Made by a program: the position numbers and the translations under genes. A DNA stretch of 61,977 nucleotides from Flemingiibacterium sp045636145 (GTDB lineage Bacteria > Bacillota > Clostridia > Oscillospirales > CAG-272): the NCBI GenBank assembly GCA_045636145.1, contig JAZTWV010000049.1, positions 1 to 61,977 on the forward strand, given 5' to 3'. The notes under the pieces were generated by a model, which saw only the letters and a program-made list of their open reading frames with translations, was not told where the DNA came from and searched no databases. This document shows, one piece after another, positions 1 through 8,811 of the stretch. Every line of letters begins with the position of its first letter. The first letter of the stretch is position 1.

Positions 1-97
1 AAATGATGTGTCCAACTTTTTATTGATAATTTTCGGCGATATGAGGATCAGGGTGATTTCAAGAAATCAAGTGAACCTCAAAAAGCGAGGTATTATC

Positions 98-1108
98 TTA
101 CTTATTCATGCCTTCCTGAACTGCAACAGCGCAAGCAACGGTCATACCAACCATGGGGTTGTTACCTGCACCGATGAGACCCATCATCTCAACGTGTGCG
201 GGAACGGAGGAAGAACCTGCGAACTGTGCGTCGCCGTGCATACGACCCATGGTGTCGGTCAGACCGTAGGATGCAGGACCTGCCGCCATGTTGTCGGGGT
301 GGAGGGTACGACCTGTACCGCCGCCCGATGCAACGGAGAAGTACTTCTTGCCGTTTTCAAGTGCCCACTTCTTGTAGGTGCCTGCAACGGGATGCTGGAA
401 TCTGGTGGGGTTGGTGGAGTTACCGGTGATGGAAACGTCAACACCCTCGTGACGCAGGATTGCAACGCCCTCAAGGACGTCATTTGCGCCGTAGCACTTA
501 ACCTTAGCCTTGTCGCCGTCGGAGTATGCCTTCTCGTATACGACCTTAAGCTCGTCAGTGTAGAAGTCATAATCGGTGCAAACGTAGGTGAAACCGTTGA
601 TTCTTGAAATGATGAAAGCGGCGTCCTTGCCGAGACCGCAGAGGATAACGCGGAGGGGTTCTTTTCTTACCTTGTTAGCGGTTCTTGCGATACCGATTGC
701 GCCCTCTGCTGCTGCGAAGGACTCGTGACCTGCCAGGAAGCAGAAGCACTTGGTCTCCTCACGGAGAAGCATTGCGCCAAGATTACCGTGACCGATACCA
801 ACCTTACGGGTGGATGCAACGGAGCCGGGTACGCAGAATGCCTGAAGACCGATCCCGATTGCCTCAGCGGCGTCAGCAGCGTTCTTGCAGCCCTTCTTGA
901 TTGCGATAGCACAGCCGAGAGTATATGCCCAAGCTGCGTTCTCAAATGCGATAGGCTGAATGCCCTTAACGATAGCGTCGGGATCAACACCCTTTGCGAG
1001 GCAGATTTCTCTTGCTTCTTCAAGATCCTTTATGCCGTACTCAGCGAGGCAAGCCTCAATACCGGCAAGTCTTCTTTCCTTGCCCTCAAATTTTACATTG
1101 TTAGACAT
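98..1108 (-). CDS. GGGtGRT family protein
   Basis: 336 aa, ATG start. The protein carries the motif that names its family, GGGTGRT, at about residues 262-268 and is otherwise soluble, with no signal peptide or membrane segment. The family has no established biochemical role. In clostridia it is regularly encoded next to an NifU/IscU-like iron-sulfur scaffold, as here: the scaffold gene ends 18 bases upstream on the same strand, so the two should be one transcript. Several conserved Cys and Gly-rich stretches would suit nucleotide or metal binding, but that is inference. Family assignment is firm; function is unknown. Confidence 0.9.
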   Translation of the reverse strand: MSNNVKFEGKERRLAGIEACLAEYGIKDLEEAREICLAKGVDPDAIVKGIQPIAFENAAWAYTLGCAIAIKKGCKNAADAAEAIGIGLQAFCVPGSVASTRKVGIGHGNLGAMLLREETKCFCFLAGHESFAAAEGAIGIARTANKVRKEPLRVILCGLGKDAAFIISRINGFTYVCTDYDFYTDELKVVYEKAYSDGDKAKVKCYGANDVLEGVAILRHEGVDVSITGNSTNPTRFQHPVAGTYKKWALENGKKYFSVASGGGTGRTLHPDNMAAGPASYGLTDTMGRMHGDAQFAGSSSVPAHVEMMGLIGAGNNPMVGMTVACAVAVQEGMNK

Positions 1109-1126
1109 TTTTGTGCTCCTCCTCTC

Positions 1127-1819
1127 TTAGTTCTTTCTGGGGTCGATATACTTAACGGCGTCATCGTATCTGCCGTAAGTCTTGATGTTAGACTCATATG
1201 CTTCCTTGGGATCGGTGCCTGCCTTGTTGGCATCCATCATCTTGCCGAGGTTTACGAACTTGTAGCCGATAACCTCATTGTCCTTATCGAGACCAAGCTC
1301 AAGTATATAGCCTTCAGCCATTTCGAGGTAACGAACACCCTTTTCCTTGGTTGCGAAGATGGTGCCGACCTGGGAACGGAGACCCTTACCGAGGTCTTCG
1401 AGAGAAGCACCTACGGGGAGACCGTCCTCGGAGAATGCGGTCTGGGAACGACCGTATGCCAGCTGCTTGAAGATCTCGCGCATAGCTACGTTGATAGCAT
1501 CGCAAACGAGGTCGGTGTTGAGAGCTTCAAGAAGAGTCTTGCCCTGAAGGATCTCACCTGCCATAGCGGCGGAGTGAGTCATACCGGAGCATCCGCAGGT
1601 CTCAACGAGAGCTTCTTCAATGATGCCCTCCTTAACGTTGAGAGTCAGCTTGCACATACCCTGCTGAGGTGCGCACCAGCCGATACCGTGGGAAAGACCG
1701 GAAATGTCCTTGATTTCGTAAGCCTTCACCCATCTGCCCTCTTCGGGAATGGGAGCGGGACCGTGCTTCGGACCCTTGGCTACACAACACATCTGTTCAA
1801 CTTCGTGAGTATAGTTCAT
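1127..1819 (-). CDS. Iron-sulfur cluster assembly scaffold protein (NifU/IscU-like)
   Basis: 230 aa. Cys clusters near the N-terminus (MCCVAKG, then GWCAPQQGMC) and the central TCGCSGMTHS segment match clostridial proteins annotated as Fe-S assembly scaffolds. These are larger than classical NifU N-domains (about 130 aa) and lack the NFU thioredoxin-like domain. The start is fixed by the AAAGGAG site 7 bases before the ATG. It is first in a two-gene unit with the GGGtGRT gene. No cysteine desulfurase (iscS/sufS) is nearby, so its partner is not visible here. The role in cluster assembly is known from the family, not shown by this locus. Confidence 0.85.
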   Translation of the reverse strand: MNYTHEVEQMCCVAKGPKHGPAPIPEEGRWVKAYEIKDISGLSHGIGWCAPQQGMCKLTLNVKEGIIEEALVETCGCSGMTHSAAMAGEILQGKTLLEALNTDLVCDAINVAMREIFKQLAYGRSQTAFSEDGLPVGASLEDLGKGLRSQVGTIFATKEKGVRYLEMAEGYILELGLDKDNEVIGYKFVNLGKMMDANKAGTDPKEAYESNIKTYGRYDDAVKYIDPRKN

Positions 1820-1897
1820 GTTTTTATCTCCTTTGTTTAATATTTCATATTATTTACAATATCGCGCTGTATATACACAGTATAGGCGTTATGTAAA

Positions 1898-2473
1898 TTA
1901 CTTAATGATCTCGCCGTAAACTTCGCCGAATGCGCAGGCAGCGTTAGCCTCATCGGTGTCGATGTGCATAGCAGCAGCGAACTTGGGGCTTACACGGCAA
2001 ACAACGTCGCCGAATACGGTGGTGCGGTCAGCACTGTCGATCTTGACGGATACGACCTGCTTGTCCTCAACGCCGAACTTAGCGGCATCCTCGGGAGTAA
2101 GGTGAATGTGACGCTTAGCAACGATAACGCCCTCGGAGATTTCAACCTCACCGGCAGGGCCTACGAGCTTGCAGCCTGCGCTGCCTGCAACATCGCCGCT
2201 CTCGCGAACAGGGGCGGAAACACCGAGAGTTCTTGCATCGGTGAAAGAAACTTCAACCTGAGTTGCGGGGCGTGCGGGACCGAGGATGATAACATTTGCG
2301 ATAGACTTCTTAGGTCCAACGAGAGTTACGCGCTCCTCGCAAGCGAACTGACCGGGCTGGGAAAGATCCTTCTTGTGAGTAAGGGTTGCACCCTTGCCGA
2401 AAAGAATCTCGATGTGCTCTTCGGAGAGGTGAACGTGTCTTGCGGATGTTTCAACAAGTACTTTGTTTTCCAT
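1898..2473 (-). CDS. pduL: Phosphate propanoyltransferase (PduL-type phosphotransacylase)
   Basis: 191 aa from the ATG at 2473, chosen because GAAAGGATA lies just upstream; the reading frame continues 22 codons further without a ribosome site. PduL interconverts acyl-CoA and acyl-phosphate. Two His-rich zinc motifs typical of the family are visible, TSARHVHLSEEH near the N-terminus and AKRHIHLTPEDA near residue 118, corresponding to the two beta-barrel metal-site halves. No microcompartment shell genes, diol dehydratase or acetate kinase are adjacent, so it probably serves as the cell's stand-alone phosphotransacetylase. A TTTACT-17-TATACT promoter is readable upstream, suggesting it is monocistronic. 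Confidence 0.92.
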   Translation of the reverse strand: MENKVLVETSARHVHLSEEHIEILFGKGATLTHKKDLSQPGQFACEERVTLVGPKKSIANVIILGPARPATQVEVSFTDARTLGVSAPVRESGDVAGSAGCKLVGPAGEVEISEGVIVAKRHIHLTPEDAAKFGVEDKQVVSVKIDSADRTTVFGDVVCRVSPKFAAAMHIDTDEANAACAFGEVYGEIIK

Positions 2474-2624
2474 GGCTTTATATCCTTTCAAAATAAAATT
2501 TATATTTGCAAAATGCCATATATGAATAGTATACCACAAATTTCTGCAAAAGTAAATAATAAAAAGGTGGATTTTTGTAAAAACTAAGGACGTATTTCTA
2601 TGAAAAACAGCGAAAGGGAGTCAT

Positions 2625-3317
2625 ATGAGCATGAATGCAAGCGAAAAAAAGGAAAAGGACAGTAATGTAGGCAGCGCAGACACGGCGGAGACTATAGAAA
2701 AAACAGGCAGCGTTGTTACGGGAGACGGAAAAGGTGCTGTACAGTGTCTTACCATAATCGGGCAGATAGAAGGTCACTATCTTTTAGGGGAGAGCGCAAA
2801 AACCACAAAATACGAGCATATTATACCGCTTCTTTGTCAAGTGGAGGAAAGTCGGGAGATCGGTGGACTGCTGATACTGCTTAACACTGTCGGCGGCGAT
2901 GTAGAAGCAGGGCTTGCAATTGCCGAGCTTATCGCAGGGATGAAAAAACCGACGGCATCCATAGTCCTCGGCGGCGGTCATTCTATCGGTGTTCCGCTGG
3001 CGGTGTCTGCAAAACGCTCGTTTATAGTTCCCAGCGCCACTATGACGATTCACCCCGTGCGCACCAATGGACTTGTTGTTGGGGTTCAGCAGAGCTTTGA
3101 AAATCTCCGCCGTATGCAGGAGCGCATTACGGATTTTGTGTGCCGCAGCAGCAAAATTACCGAGGAACGCTTCACCGAGCTGATGATGCGCACCGATGAG
3201 ATTGCTACAGACGTGGGGTCAATTATCGACGGTGAGGAAGCGGTAAAATTGGGGCTTATAGACGAAGTTGGCGGACTTTCGGCAGCTCTTGACGCTCTTC
3301 ATTCCATGATGGAATAA
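2625..3317 (+). CDS. ClpP-family serine protease (TepA/YmfB-like)
   Basis: 230 aa. After a charged, low-complexity N-terminus (about 40 aa) comes a ClpP/crotonase fold: TVGGDVEAG at 88-96, catalytic Ser120 in GGGHSIGVP and catalytic His143 in MTIHPV. It is closer to the translocation-enhancing TepA subgroup than to housekeeping ClpP because of the extended N-terminus and the GHSIG nucleophile context in place of ASM. No Clp ATPase or second clpP is nearby. It has a GAAAGGGAG ribosome site and stands alone between a divergent pduL and a hairpin terminator. Substrates are unknown. Confidence 0.85.
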   Translation: MSMNASEKKEKDSNVGSADTAETIEKTGSVVTGDGKGAVQCLTIIGQIEGHYLLGESAKTTKYEHIIPLLCQVEESREIGGLLILLNTVGGDVEAGLAIAELIAGMKKPTASIVLGGGHSIGVPLAVSAKRSFIVPSATMTIHPVRTNGLVVGVQQSFENLRRMQERITDFVCRSSKITEERFTELMMRTDEIATDVGSIIDGEEAVKLGLIDEVGGLSAALDALHSMME

Positions 3318-3340
3318 TTACACGAAACGTATGCTTTCAG

Positions 3341-3365
3341 TCCCCCACAACCGGTGTTGAGGGGA
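3341..3365 (+). terminator. Probable terminator after the ClpP-like gene
   Basis: A hairpin with outer arms TCCCC/GGGGA and inner CAAC/GTTG closes 24 bases after the stop codon and is followed by a weak T-rich stretch. The remaining bases up to 3498 hold no recognisable gene. Confidence 0.5.
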
Positions 3366-3498
3366 TTGATTTGTTGCAGCTTCAGAGAAGGAATACAGCA
3401 CCATAAAATGAAGATTTGCAGGTCAAATCCGCCGTCATTTTTTCACTATTACCTATCACTTTAAAAAAATTACGTACACGCAAGTGTACGGAGTTTTT

Positions 3499-3573
3499 TG
3501 GCACCCCCTGCGGGAAACGAACCCACAACTAGCCCTTAGGAGGGGCTTGTTATATCCATTTAACTAAGGGAGC
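3499..3573 (-). tRNA. tRNA-Arg (anticodon CCU)
   Basis: 75 nt including an encoded CCA. Read on the minus strand the cloverleaf is complete: acceptor GCTCCCT/AGGGGGT (two G-U type pairs), D stem GTTA/TAAC, anticodon stem AGCCC/GGGCT with loop CTCCTAA, and T arm GTGGG-TTCGTTT-CCCGC. The anticodon CCT reads AGG arginine codons. It has its own consensus promoter just upstream. Confidence 0.95.
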
Positions 3574-3587
3574 ATATCGACCTATAT

Positions 3588-3616
3588 ATTTTACCACACC
3601 GTCCCGCTTTTGTCAA
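3588..3616 (-). promoter_or_regulatory. Promoter of tRNA-Arg, overlapping a hairpin
   Basis: On the minus strand TTGACA and TAAAAT are separated by exactly 17 bases. The -35 box falls in the loop of a 9-bp inverted repeat (CACCGTCCC at 3597-3605 with GGGACGGTG at 3619-3627) that is followed by TTTTT on the plus strand. Confidence 0.8.
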
Positions 3617-3688
3617 GAGGGACGGTGCGGTTTTTGAACTGTATCTCATTTATTGACGGCGTTTTTCGACGCGCATAAGACACACAAA

Positions 3689-5092
3689 TCAGCCTCGTCG
3701 CAGAAGCTTCATAACACCTTTCAGAATGGGGCGCGCATTAAACGCGAATATCGCCGCTGTGCCCACAATCTGTACGGCTATCCAATAGGGAAGCTCACAT
3801 ACCATGAACAGTGTTTGTACGCCGATGATCAGCGTGTTTACCGTAAGCTTTACAGTGTGAAGATCAAAACGAATGAATTTTCTTGTGTTGATCGCGCGGA
3901 TTATGAACACCACAAAGTATGATGCAAAGGTAGCAAGTGCCGCGCCGTTAGCACCGAGAGGGGTAGGGATCAGTACAAGATTCAGTAAGATGTTTATTAC
4001 CGCGCCGATCATAGAGGTAACAAATGAGTGCACGCTTTTCTTGTCTACAAGATACACGCTGCCCATAAACGTTACAAGGCTTGAAAACACCGTTGCCGAT
4101 ATAAGAAGCGGCATATACTGCCATGCGGTGTAGTAGCTGTCGTCAAACAGGACGATAGCAAACAGCTTCGAGAGGGCAATAAGGACAGCCGCCGAAATGT
4201 ACAGCATTCCTTGGAAGCTGTCAAAAACAGTACCGAAAAAGACCTCGTGATTCTTTTTTGATTCCGCATCTCGTTCAGTTACGGCTGAGAATTGCCATGC
4301 CTCAATGAAAATGCCCGAAAGCAGTATCAGCATTGTTGGAATCTTAAATGCCGCCGCGTACAGTCCGTTTATGTCGCTTCCGATGAAGCCTTTTATCATA
4401 TAGCGGTCAGATACATTGGTGATCCACCAAAAGATAGTGGTGGGAATCATGGGAATGCTGAATTTCAGCATTCCTGCGGCAATAGTGCGGTTAAAATGCT
4501 TAAAGCTCAGGGAGAACTCTTTTCGGAGCGCTCCGATTATTACCGCGGAAAGTACAGCGTCTGCTATAACAACGCTGAGCACATATCCGAGAAGTCCGAT
4601 GTCAAGCACCACAAGGAAAATAATGTTGAGCACAATGGTGAGCGCGGTGGCGATAATACCCTGAAGAGCAAAGAATGCTGTCATTCCGCAGGCACGCACA
4701 TACTGCGCAAGCATGGCGTGCAGGTTGGCTGTGAATGCATACAGTATGATAAGCCACATATATCCTTCAAAATAGCCTATCATATTAAGAAGGGGGAAAA
4801 GCGCGGCAAAAATCAGCAGTCCCGCAAAATTCACATATATTCCCGTGGTCAGCACACTGCGCCTGTCAATATCGCGGTCAAGGGTAAAGCGAAATACCGC
4901 ATCGCATATACCGAGTGCCATGATGGGCATAAGAAGATTGGCGCTTTGGGTTATAATGTCCGCTGTGCTGTATTCTGAGGTTGAAAGACAGGCTGTATAC
5001 AGCGGAAGAAGCAAAAACACAAGCAGCTTTGAGCCGAATGTGCCAACGGCAAGTATTGCCGTGTTGTTTATAAGCTTTTTATATTTATCCAT
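3689..5092 (-). CDS. Polysaccharide/lipid flippase (Wzx, MATE-like superfamily)
   Basis: 467 aa, integral membrane protein with about 12-14 hydrophobic segments spread over its whole length, and the N-terminal pattern TFGSKLLVFLLLPLYT typical of polysaccharide exporters of the MOP superfamily. Such proteins flip undecaprenyl-linked oligosaccharides across the cytoplasmic membrane. The ATG at 5092 is preferred; a TTG 19 codons earlier is possible because an AGAAAGGAT site lies between the two. Upstream, 81 bases away on the same strand, is a cardiolipin synthase, so both may share a transcript. No glycosyltransferases or polymerase are nearby, so the cargo is unknown. Confidence 0.85.
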   Translation of the reverse strand: MDKYKKLINNTAILAVGTFGSKLLVFLLLPLYTACLSTSEYSTADIITQSANLLMPIMALGICDAVFRFTLDRDIDRRSVLTTGIYVNFAGLLIFAALFPLLNMIGYFEGYMWLIILYAFTANLHAMLAQYVRACGMTAFFALQGIIATALTIVLNIIFLVVLDIGLLGYVLSVVIADAVLSAVIIGALRKEFSLSFKHFNRTIAAGMLKFSIPMIPTTIFWWITNVSDRYMIKGFIGSDINGLYAAAFKIPTMLILLSGIFIEAWQFSAVTERDAESKKNHEVFFGTVFDSFQGMLYISAAVLIALSKLFAIVLFDDSYYTAWQYMPLLISATVFSSLVTFMGSVYLVDKKSVHSFVTSMIGAVINILLNLVLIPTPLGANGAALATFASYFVVFIIRAINTRKFIRFDLHTVKLTVNTLIIGVQTLFMVCELPYWIAVQIVGTAAIFAFNARPILKGVMKLLRRG

Positions 5093-5173
5093 AGTTATTG
5101 GTGCAGCATTCGCTGTCCGAACATCCTTTCTATGCCGCGAAAAGGGCAAAAACGGTGTAAGAGTGTATTTTAC

Positions 5174-6724
5174 TTAAAGAAGCGGCGCAAACAGCTTGAG
5201 AATACTCATTACAAGCCCATGCTTGCCGCGCATTTTTTTGTATACCGCCGGAGTTACTTCCTCGGATACCTTGAGAGTTTCCAAAAAGTCGTTTTTTGCA
5301 TCAAGAACCGCAGGAGTTTCGTACATCAGTGCCGCACATTCGAAGTGCAGATACAAACTGCGGTAGTCAAAGTTTATAGAGCCTACCGCCGCGATGCGGT
5401 CATCGCTGACTGTCACTTTCGAGTGTATGAAGCCGGGCGTGTACTCGTATATCTTTACTCCTGCATCAAGCAAAACGCCGTAAAATGACCGTGTAACCAT
5501 CTGAACATACCACTTGTCAGGTATATGGGGCGTTATGATGCGCACGTCGATTCCGCTTTTTGCGGCAAAGCAAAGGGCGGTAAGAAGCTCGTTATCGGGG
5601 ATAAGATATGGGGTCATTATATAGATATAATCCTCGGCCTTGTTTATCATATTGAAATAAACAAGCTCACCCACACATTCACCGTCAAGAGGCGTATCCG
5701 CGTAAGGCTGAACGTAACCGCAGACAGGCGATTTCGGAATCATAAACTCACCGGGGGTCTGGCGGTACAGGAATCTGTCGATGTACGGGTCTTTTGGATT
5801 TGACAAATACCAATGGTCAAGGAACATCATGGTGAAGCTTTTTACAGCATCACCGCGGAGCATTACGGAAGCATCCTTCCAATGACCGAAGCGGTCGTAT
5901 GCATTGATATATTCATCGGCAAGATTTATGCCACCCGTGAACGCCGTGTGACCGTCGATTACCACGATCTTCCTGTGGTCGCGGTTGTTTTGTATGACAC
6001 TTGCCAGAGGGATAAACGGGTTGAAGACCATTACCTTTATGCCGAGATTTTCTAGCTTTTTGTCGTAGTTTTTCGGAAGGGTACTCATACAGCCCATGCC
6101 GTCCCATATGAGTCTGACCTCAACTCCCTCTCTTACCTTGGCTATGAGAAGCTTTAAGACAGAGTCCCACATTATGCCTTCCTGGATAATAAAATATTCG
6201 AGAAAAATAAACCTTTTAGCTTTGTGTATTTCTTCTTTGAGATATTGAAATTTAGCTTCCCCTGACGGCAGGTATACTACCTCTGTGTTTTTATACACGG
6301 GGAAAGACGCCTTTTTTGCAAGGTATGAAACGTGGGCGGCAATGGTTTTGCTCTTTAGTAAGATTTCGTCGGTTACGGAAGTATTCTGCACAAGATACGG
6401 TGTGACAGCATTTTTAGCCTTCGCGGCTTTTTTCTTAAAAAAATATGTTGTAGACTGAAGAGATGCCGCAAGATACATAAGTCCGCCAAACAGCGGAAAT
6501 GTAAGGATTATAACCGACCAGGTAAGCTTATATGCAGGATTTTTATTTTGATTTATGATAAGTATTACAGCAAACATACTGATAACCGTAAGACCCAGAT
6601 ATATGGGGATGGCGTAACTGCTGAGCATTACTACCATTACAATGAAGGCGATTATTTGCAGTACAGCAAAAAAAGCAGTGATTATCAGCCTGCCGGTAAA
6701 GTTTTTTAAATATTTTTTATGCAA
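5174..6724 (-). CDS. cls: Cardiolipin synthase
   Basis: 516 aa. Two N-terminal membrane segments (about residues 11-34 and 40-57), a third near 70-88, then two phospholipase D modules. Both catalytic motifs are complete: H250-K252-D257 in DHRKIVVIDG and H434-K436-D441 in IHSKVTVSDD. The enzyme joins two phosphatidylglycerols to cardiolipin and glycerol at the inner membrane. The start codon is TTG, supported by a GGGGAGG site 8 bases upstream; the next in-frame Met lies inside the first membrane segment. Length and layout are those of ClsA-type Firmicutes enzymes. Confidence 0.93.
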   Translation of the reverse strand: MHKKYLKNFTGRLIITAFFAVLQIIAFIVMVVMLSSYAIPIYLGLTVISMFAVILIINQNKNPAYKLTWSVIILTFPLFGGLMYLAASLQSTTYFFKKKAAKAKNAVTPYLVQNTSVTDEILLKSKTIAAHVSYLAKKASFPVYKNTEVVYLPSGEAKFQYLKEEIHKAKRFIFLEYFIIQEGIMWDSVLKLLIAKVREGVEVRLIWDGMGCMSTLPKNYDKKLENLGIKVMVFNPFIPLASVIQNNRDHRKIVVIDGHTAFTGGINLADEYINAYDRFGHWKDASVMLRGDAVKSFTMMFLDHWYLSNPKDPYIDRFLYRQTPGEFMIPKSPVCGYVQPYADTPLDGECVGELVYFNMINKAEDYIYIMTPYLIPDNELLTALCFAAKSGIDVRIITPHIPDKWYVQMVTRSFYGVLLDAGVKIYEYTPGFIHSKVTVSDDRIAAVGSINFDYRSLYLHFECAALMYETPAVLDAKNDFLETLKVSEEVTPAVYKKMRGKHGLVMSILKLFAPLL

Positions 6725-6842
6725 TAAGAGCGCCTCCCCTCATGAAAAAATAACCTAGCATATATTATACCATGTTTTGCACGTTTTTTCAATAGATTTT
6801 AATAGAAACCTGTAACTTTGGCAAAAAATGTTGAAAATGGTC

Positions 6843-6871
6843 TTGACAAATCGGGAACGGTGTGTTAAAAT
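6843..6871 (+). promoter_or_regulatory. Promoter of the T-box/symporter transcript
   Basis: TTGACA and TAAAAT with a 17-base spacer, placed just before the T-box leader. Confidence 0.8.
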
Positions 6872-6879
6872 GAATTAAC

Positions 6880-7180
6880 GCAATAAAAGCGTTAGATAAA
6901 GCTGTGACCGGAAAACGGCGATGCCGTGACGGTGTTACAAGACTACAGAGAGTTGCCGGTTGGTGAGAGGCGCGGTCTGACGGATACCGAATATTACTTT
7001 CCGAGAGCTGCGTCCCGAAATTTCAGTAGGCGGCGACGGTGAGCACCGTTATATGCGGCGGGTATCGGCTTTTGCCTGTACCTATGGAGGTCTTCCCCGT
7101 GAGAGGAAGATAAACAGAGGTGGTAACACGGGAAATCTCGTCCTCTGCAGTAAAAAACTGCGGAAGGGCGTTTTATTTTT
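6880..7180 (+). ncRNA. T-box leader (tRNA-sensing riboswitch) upstream of the SSS symporter
   Basis: Roughly 300-nt leader. Stem I shows the AGAGAG bulge sequence (near 6946) and the distal loop GGTTGGTGAGAGG. The base of stem I can pair as CGGAAA/TTTCCG, and the stem above the specifier loop as CGGTGT/ATACCG. The T-box element AGAGGTGGTAACACGG is at 7116-7131 and is followed by a 13-bp terminator (7139-7170) with TTTTATTTTT. By analogy with glyQ-type leaders the specifier could be ATT (Ile) in GAATATTAC, but this reading is tentative. Uncharged tRNA would permit read-through into the transporter gene. Confidence 0.88.
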
Positions 7181-7212
7181 GCTCCTTCCGACATTCGAAA
7201 GGAGTTTTTCTT

Positions 7213-8754
7213 ATGCTTGCAAAAATTCTCATGATCGTGATATTTTTCGCGATAACCGTGGCTGTCGGCGTATACTGCCGAAAAAAAGCCACTGATGTTA
7301 ACGGCTTTGTCCTCGGCGGCCGCGAGGTAGGTCCTTGGCTTACCGCGTTTGCATACGGAACATCGTATTTCTCCGCTGTTGTGTTTGTGGGATACGCGGG
7401 ACAGTTCGGATGGAAATACGGTATGGCGGCAACCTGGATCGGTATAGGCAATGCTATTATCGGAAGCCTGCTTGCTTGGGTGATCCTCGGCAGACGTACC
7501 CGCGTTATGACTCATCATCTCGGTGCTAAGACAATGCCGGAGTTTTTCGAGAAACGCTTTGGCTCAAAGGGTCTTAAAATAGCGGCGGCACTCATTACGT
7601 TTATTTTTCTTATCCCCTATACCGCATCTGTATACAACGGACTTTCAAGACTTTTTGGAATGGCGTTTGCTATTCCCTATGAAGTGTGCGTTGTTGTAAT
7701 GGCGGTGCTCACAGGCGTGTATGTCATTCTCGGCGGCTACATGGCAACGGCTCTCAATGATTTTATTCAGGGTATTATAATGCTTGTGGGAATCGTAGCC
7801 GTAATCGGTTCCGTGCTTGCGGGGCAGGGCGGTTTTACCGAGGCTGTCATAAAGCTTTCCGGTATTACCGATTCCACTGTGCCCGAGGGAATGAATGGCG
7901 CGTTTACGTCAATGTTCGGTCCTGACCCCATGAATCTTTTCGGTGTGGTTATACTTACCTCTCTCGGCACATGGGGACTTCCTCAGATGGTTCAGAAATT
8001 CTACGCCATAAAGTCCGAGAAGGCTATAAATAAGGGAACTATTATATCCACAATATTTGCGATTGTGGTATCCGGCGGATGCTACTTCCTCGGGGGATTC
8101 GGCAGACTTTTCGGAATCGACACCAATGCTGCCGGCGCGCCTATCTACGACTCCGTTATCCCCAATATGCTCGCAACACTTTCAGACGTACTTATCGGTA
8201 TCGTTATAGTGCTTGTGCTGTCGGCGTCTATGTCAACGCTTTCGAGTCTTGTGCTTACGTCCAGCTCCACCATTACCCTTGACCTTATAAAAGGAAATAT
8301 TTCTAAGAACATGACCGAGAAGAAGCAGCTTTTGTCCATTCGCATATTTATCGCCATATTTATTGTTATATCCGCGCTTATCGCTATCTTCCAATACAAT
8401 TCCGCAAGCACATTTATAGCACAGCTCATGGGAATATCCTGGGGCGCGCTTGCCGGGGCATTTCTTGCACCGTTCATGTACGGTCTCTACATGAAGCGTA
8501 TCACCGTATCTTCCGTGTGGGTAAGCTTTGTTATCGGTGTTGGACTTACCGTGTCCAATATGTTCCTTAAGTTTATTGAATCGCCTATCAATGCCGGTGC
8601 AATCGCCATGGTGCTTGGACTTATAGCAGTACCGCTTGTGAGCCTTGTTACACCGAGACCGAAAAAGGTTGATGTGGATTCTATTTTCTCCTGCTACGAT
8701 AAGGAAGTAGTGGTTCAGAAAAAAATAGCCATAAGCGACAACGAGGATAAGTAA
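7213..8754 (+). CDS. Sodium:solute symporter (SSS family), T-box regulated
   Basis: 513 aa with about 13 hydrophobic segments, from the ATG at 7213 preceded by AAAGGAG; an in-frame extension upstream would run into the T-box and is rejected. The conserved SSS sequences GGREVGPWLTAFAYG near residues 34-48 and GGYMATALNDFIQG near residue 175 are present. The family imports amino acids, sugars, vitamins or other organic solutes with Na+. Control by a T-box strongly implies an amino acid substrate, which matters more than overall similarity for this family. A bidirectional terminator follows directly. Which amino acid is not settled by the sequence. Confidence 0.9.
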   Translation: MLAKILMIVIFFAITVAVGVYCRKKATDVNGFVLGGREVGPWLTAFAYGTSYFSAVVFVGYAGQFGWKYGMAATWIGIGNAIIGSLLAWVILGRRTRVMTHHLGAKTMPEFFEKRFGSKGLKIAAALITFIFLIPYTASVYNGLSRLFGMAFAIPYEVCVVVMAVLTGVYVILGGYMATALNDFIQGIIMLVGIVAVIGSVLAGQGGFTEAVIKLSGITDSTVPEGMNGAFTSMFGPDPMNLFGVVILTSLGTWGLPQMVQKFYAIKSEKAINKGTIISTIFAIVVSGGCYFLGGFGRLFGIDTNAAGAPIYDSVIPNMLATLSDVLIGIVIVLVLSASMSTLSSLVLTSSSTITLDLIKGNISKNMTEKKQLLSIRIFIAIFIVISALIAIFQYNSASTFIAQLMGISWGALAGAFLAPFMYGLYMKRITVSSVWVSFVIGVGLTVSNMFLKFIESPINAGAIAMVLGLIAVPLVSLVTPRPKKVDVDSIFSCYDKEVVVQKKIAISDNEDK

Positions 8755-8772
8755 AGTTAATACCCAATAAGA

Positions 8773-8801
8773 AGCACCGCCGTGCAAAGCACGGCGGTGC
8801 T
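8773..8801. terminator. Bidirectional terminator between symporter and TRAP permease
   Basis: Perfect 13-bp stem AGCACCGCCGTGC/GCACGGCGGTGCT with AAA loop, between two convergent genes; T-rich on the plus side. Confidence 0.85.
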
Positions 8802-8811
8802 ATTTTGTAGC

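Noticed and set aside
725..1840. Long open frame on the plus strand across the GGGtGRT and scaffold genes (371 codons)
   Set aside because: It is antisense to two recognisable genes, its translation matches no family and it has no ribosome site. The same holds for 8-607 and 1964-2587.
1898..2473. Possible propanediol/ethanolamine microcompartment locus
   Set aside because: Only pduL is present; no shell or enzymatic core genes lie in the surrounding 6 kb.
4292..4978. Plus-strand open frame of 228 codons over the flippase gene
   Set aside because: Antisense to a membrane protein gene; the product is rich in Cys/His/Arg and looks random.
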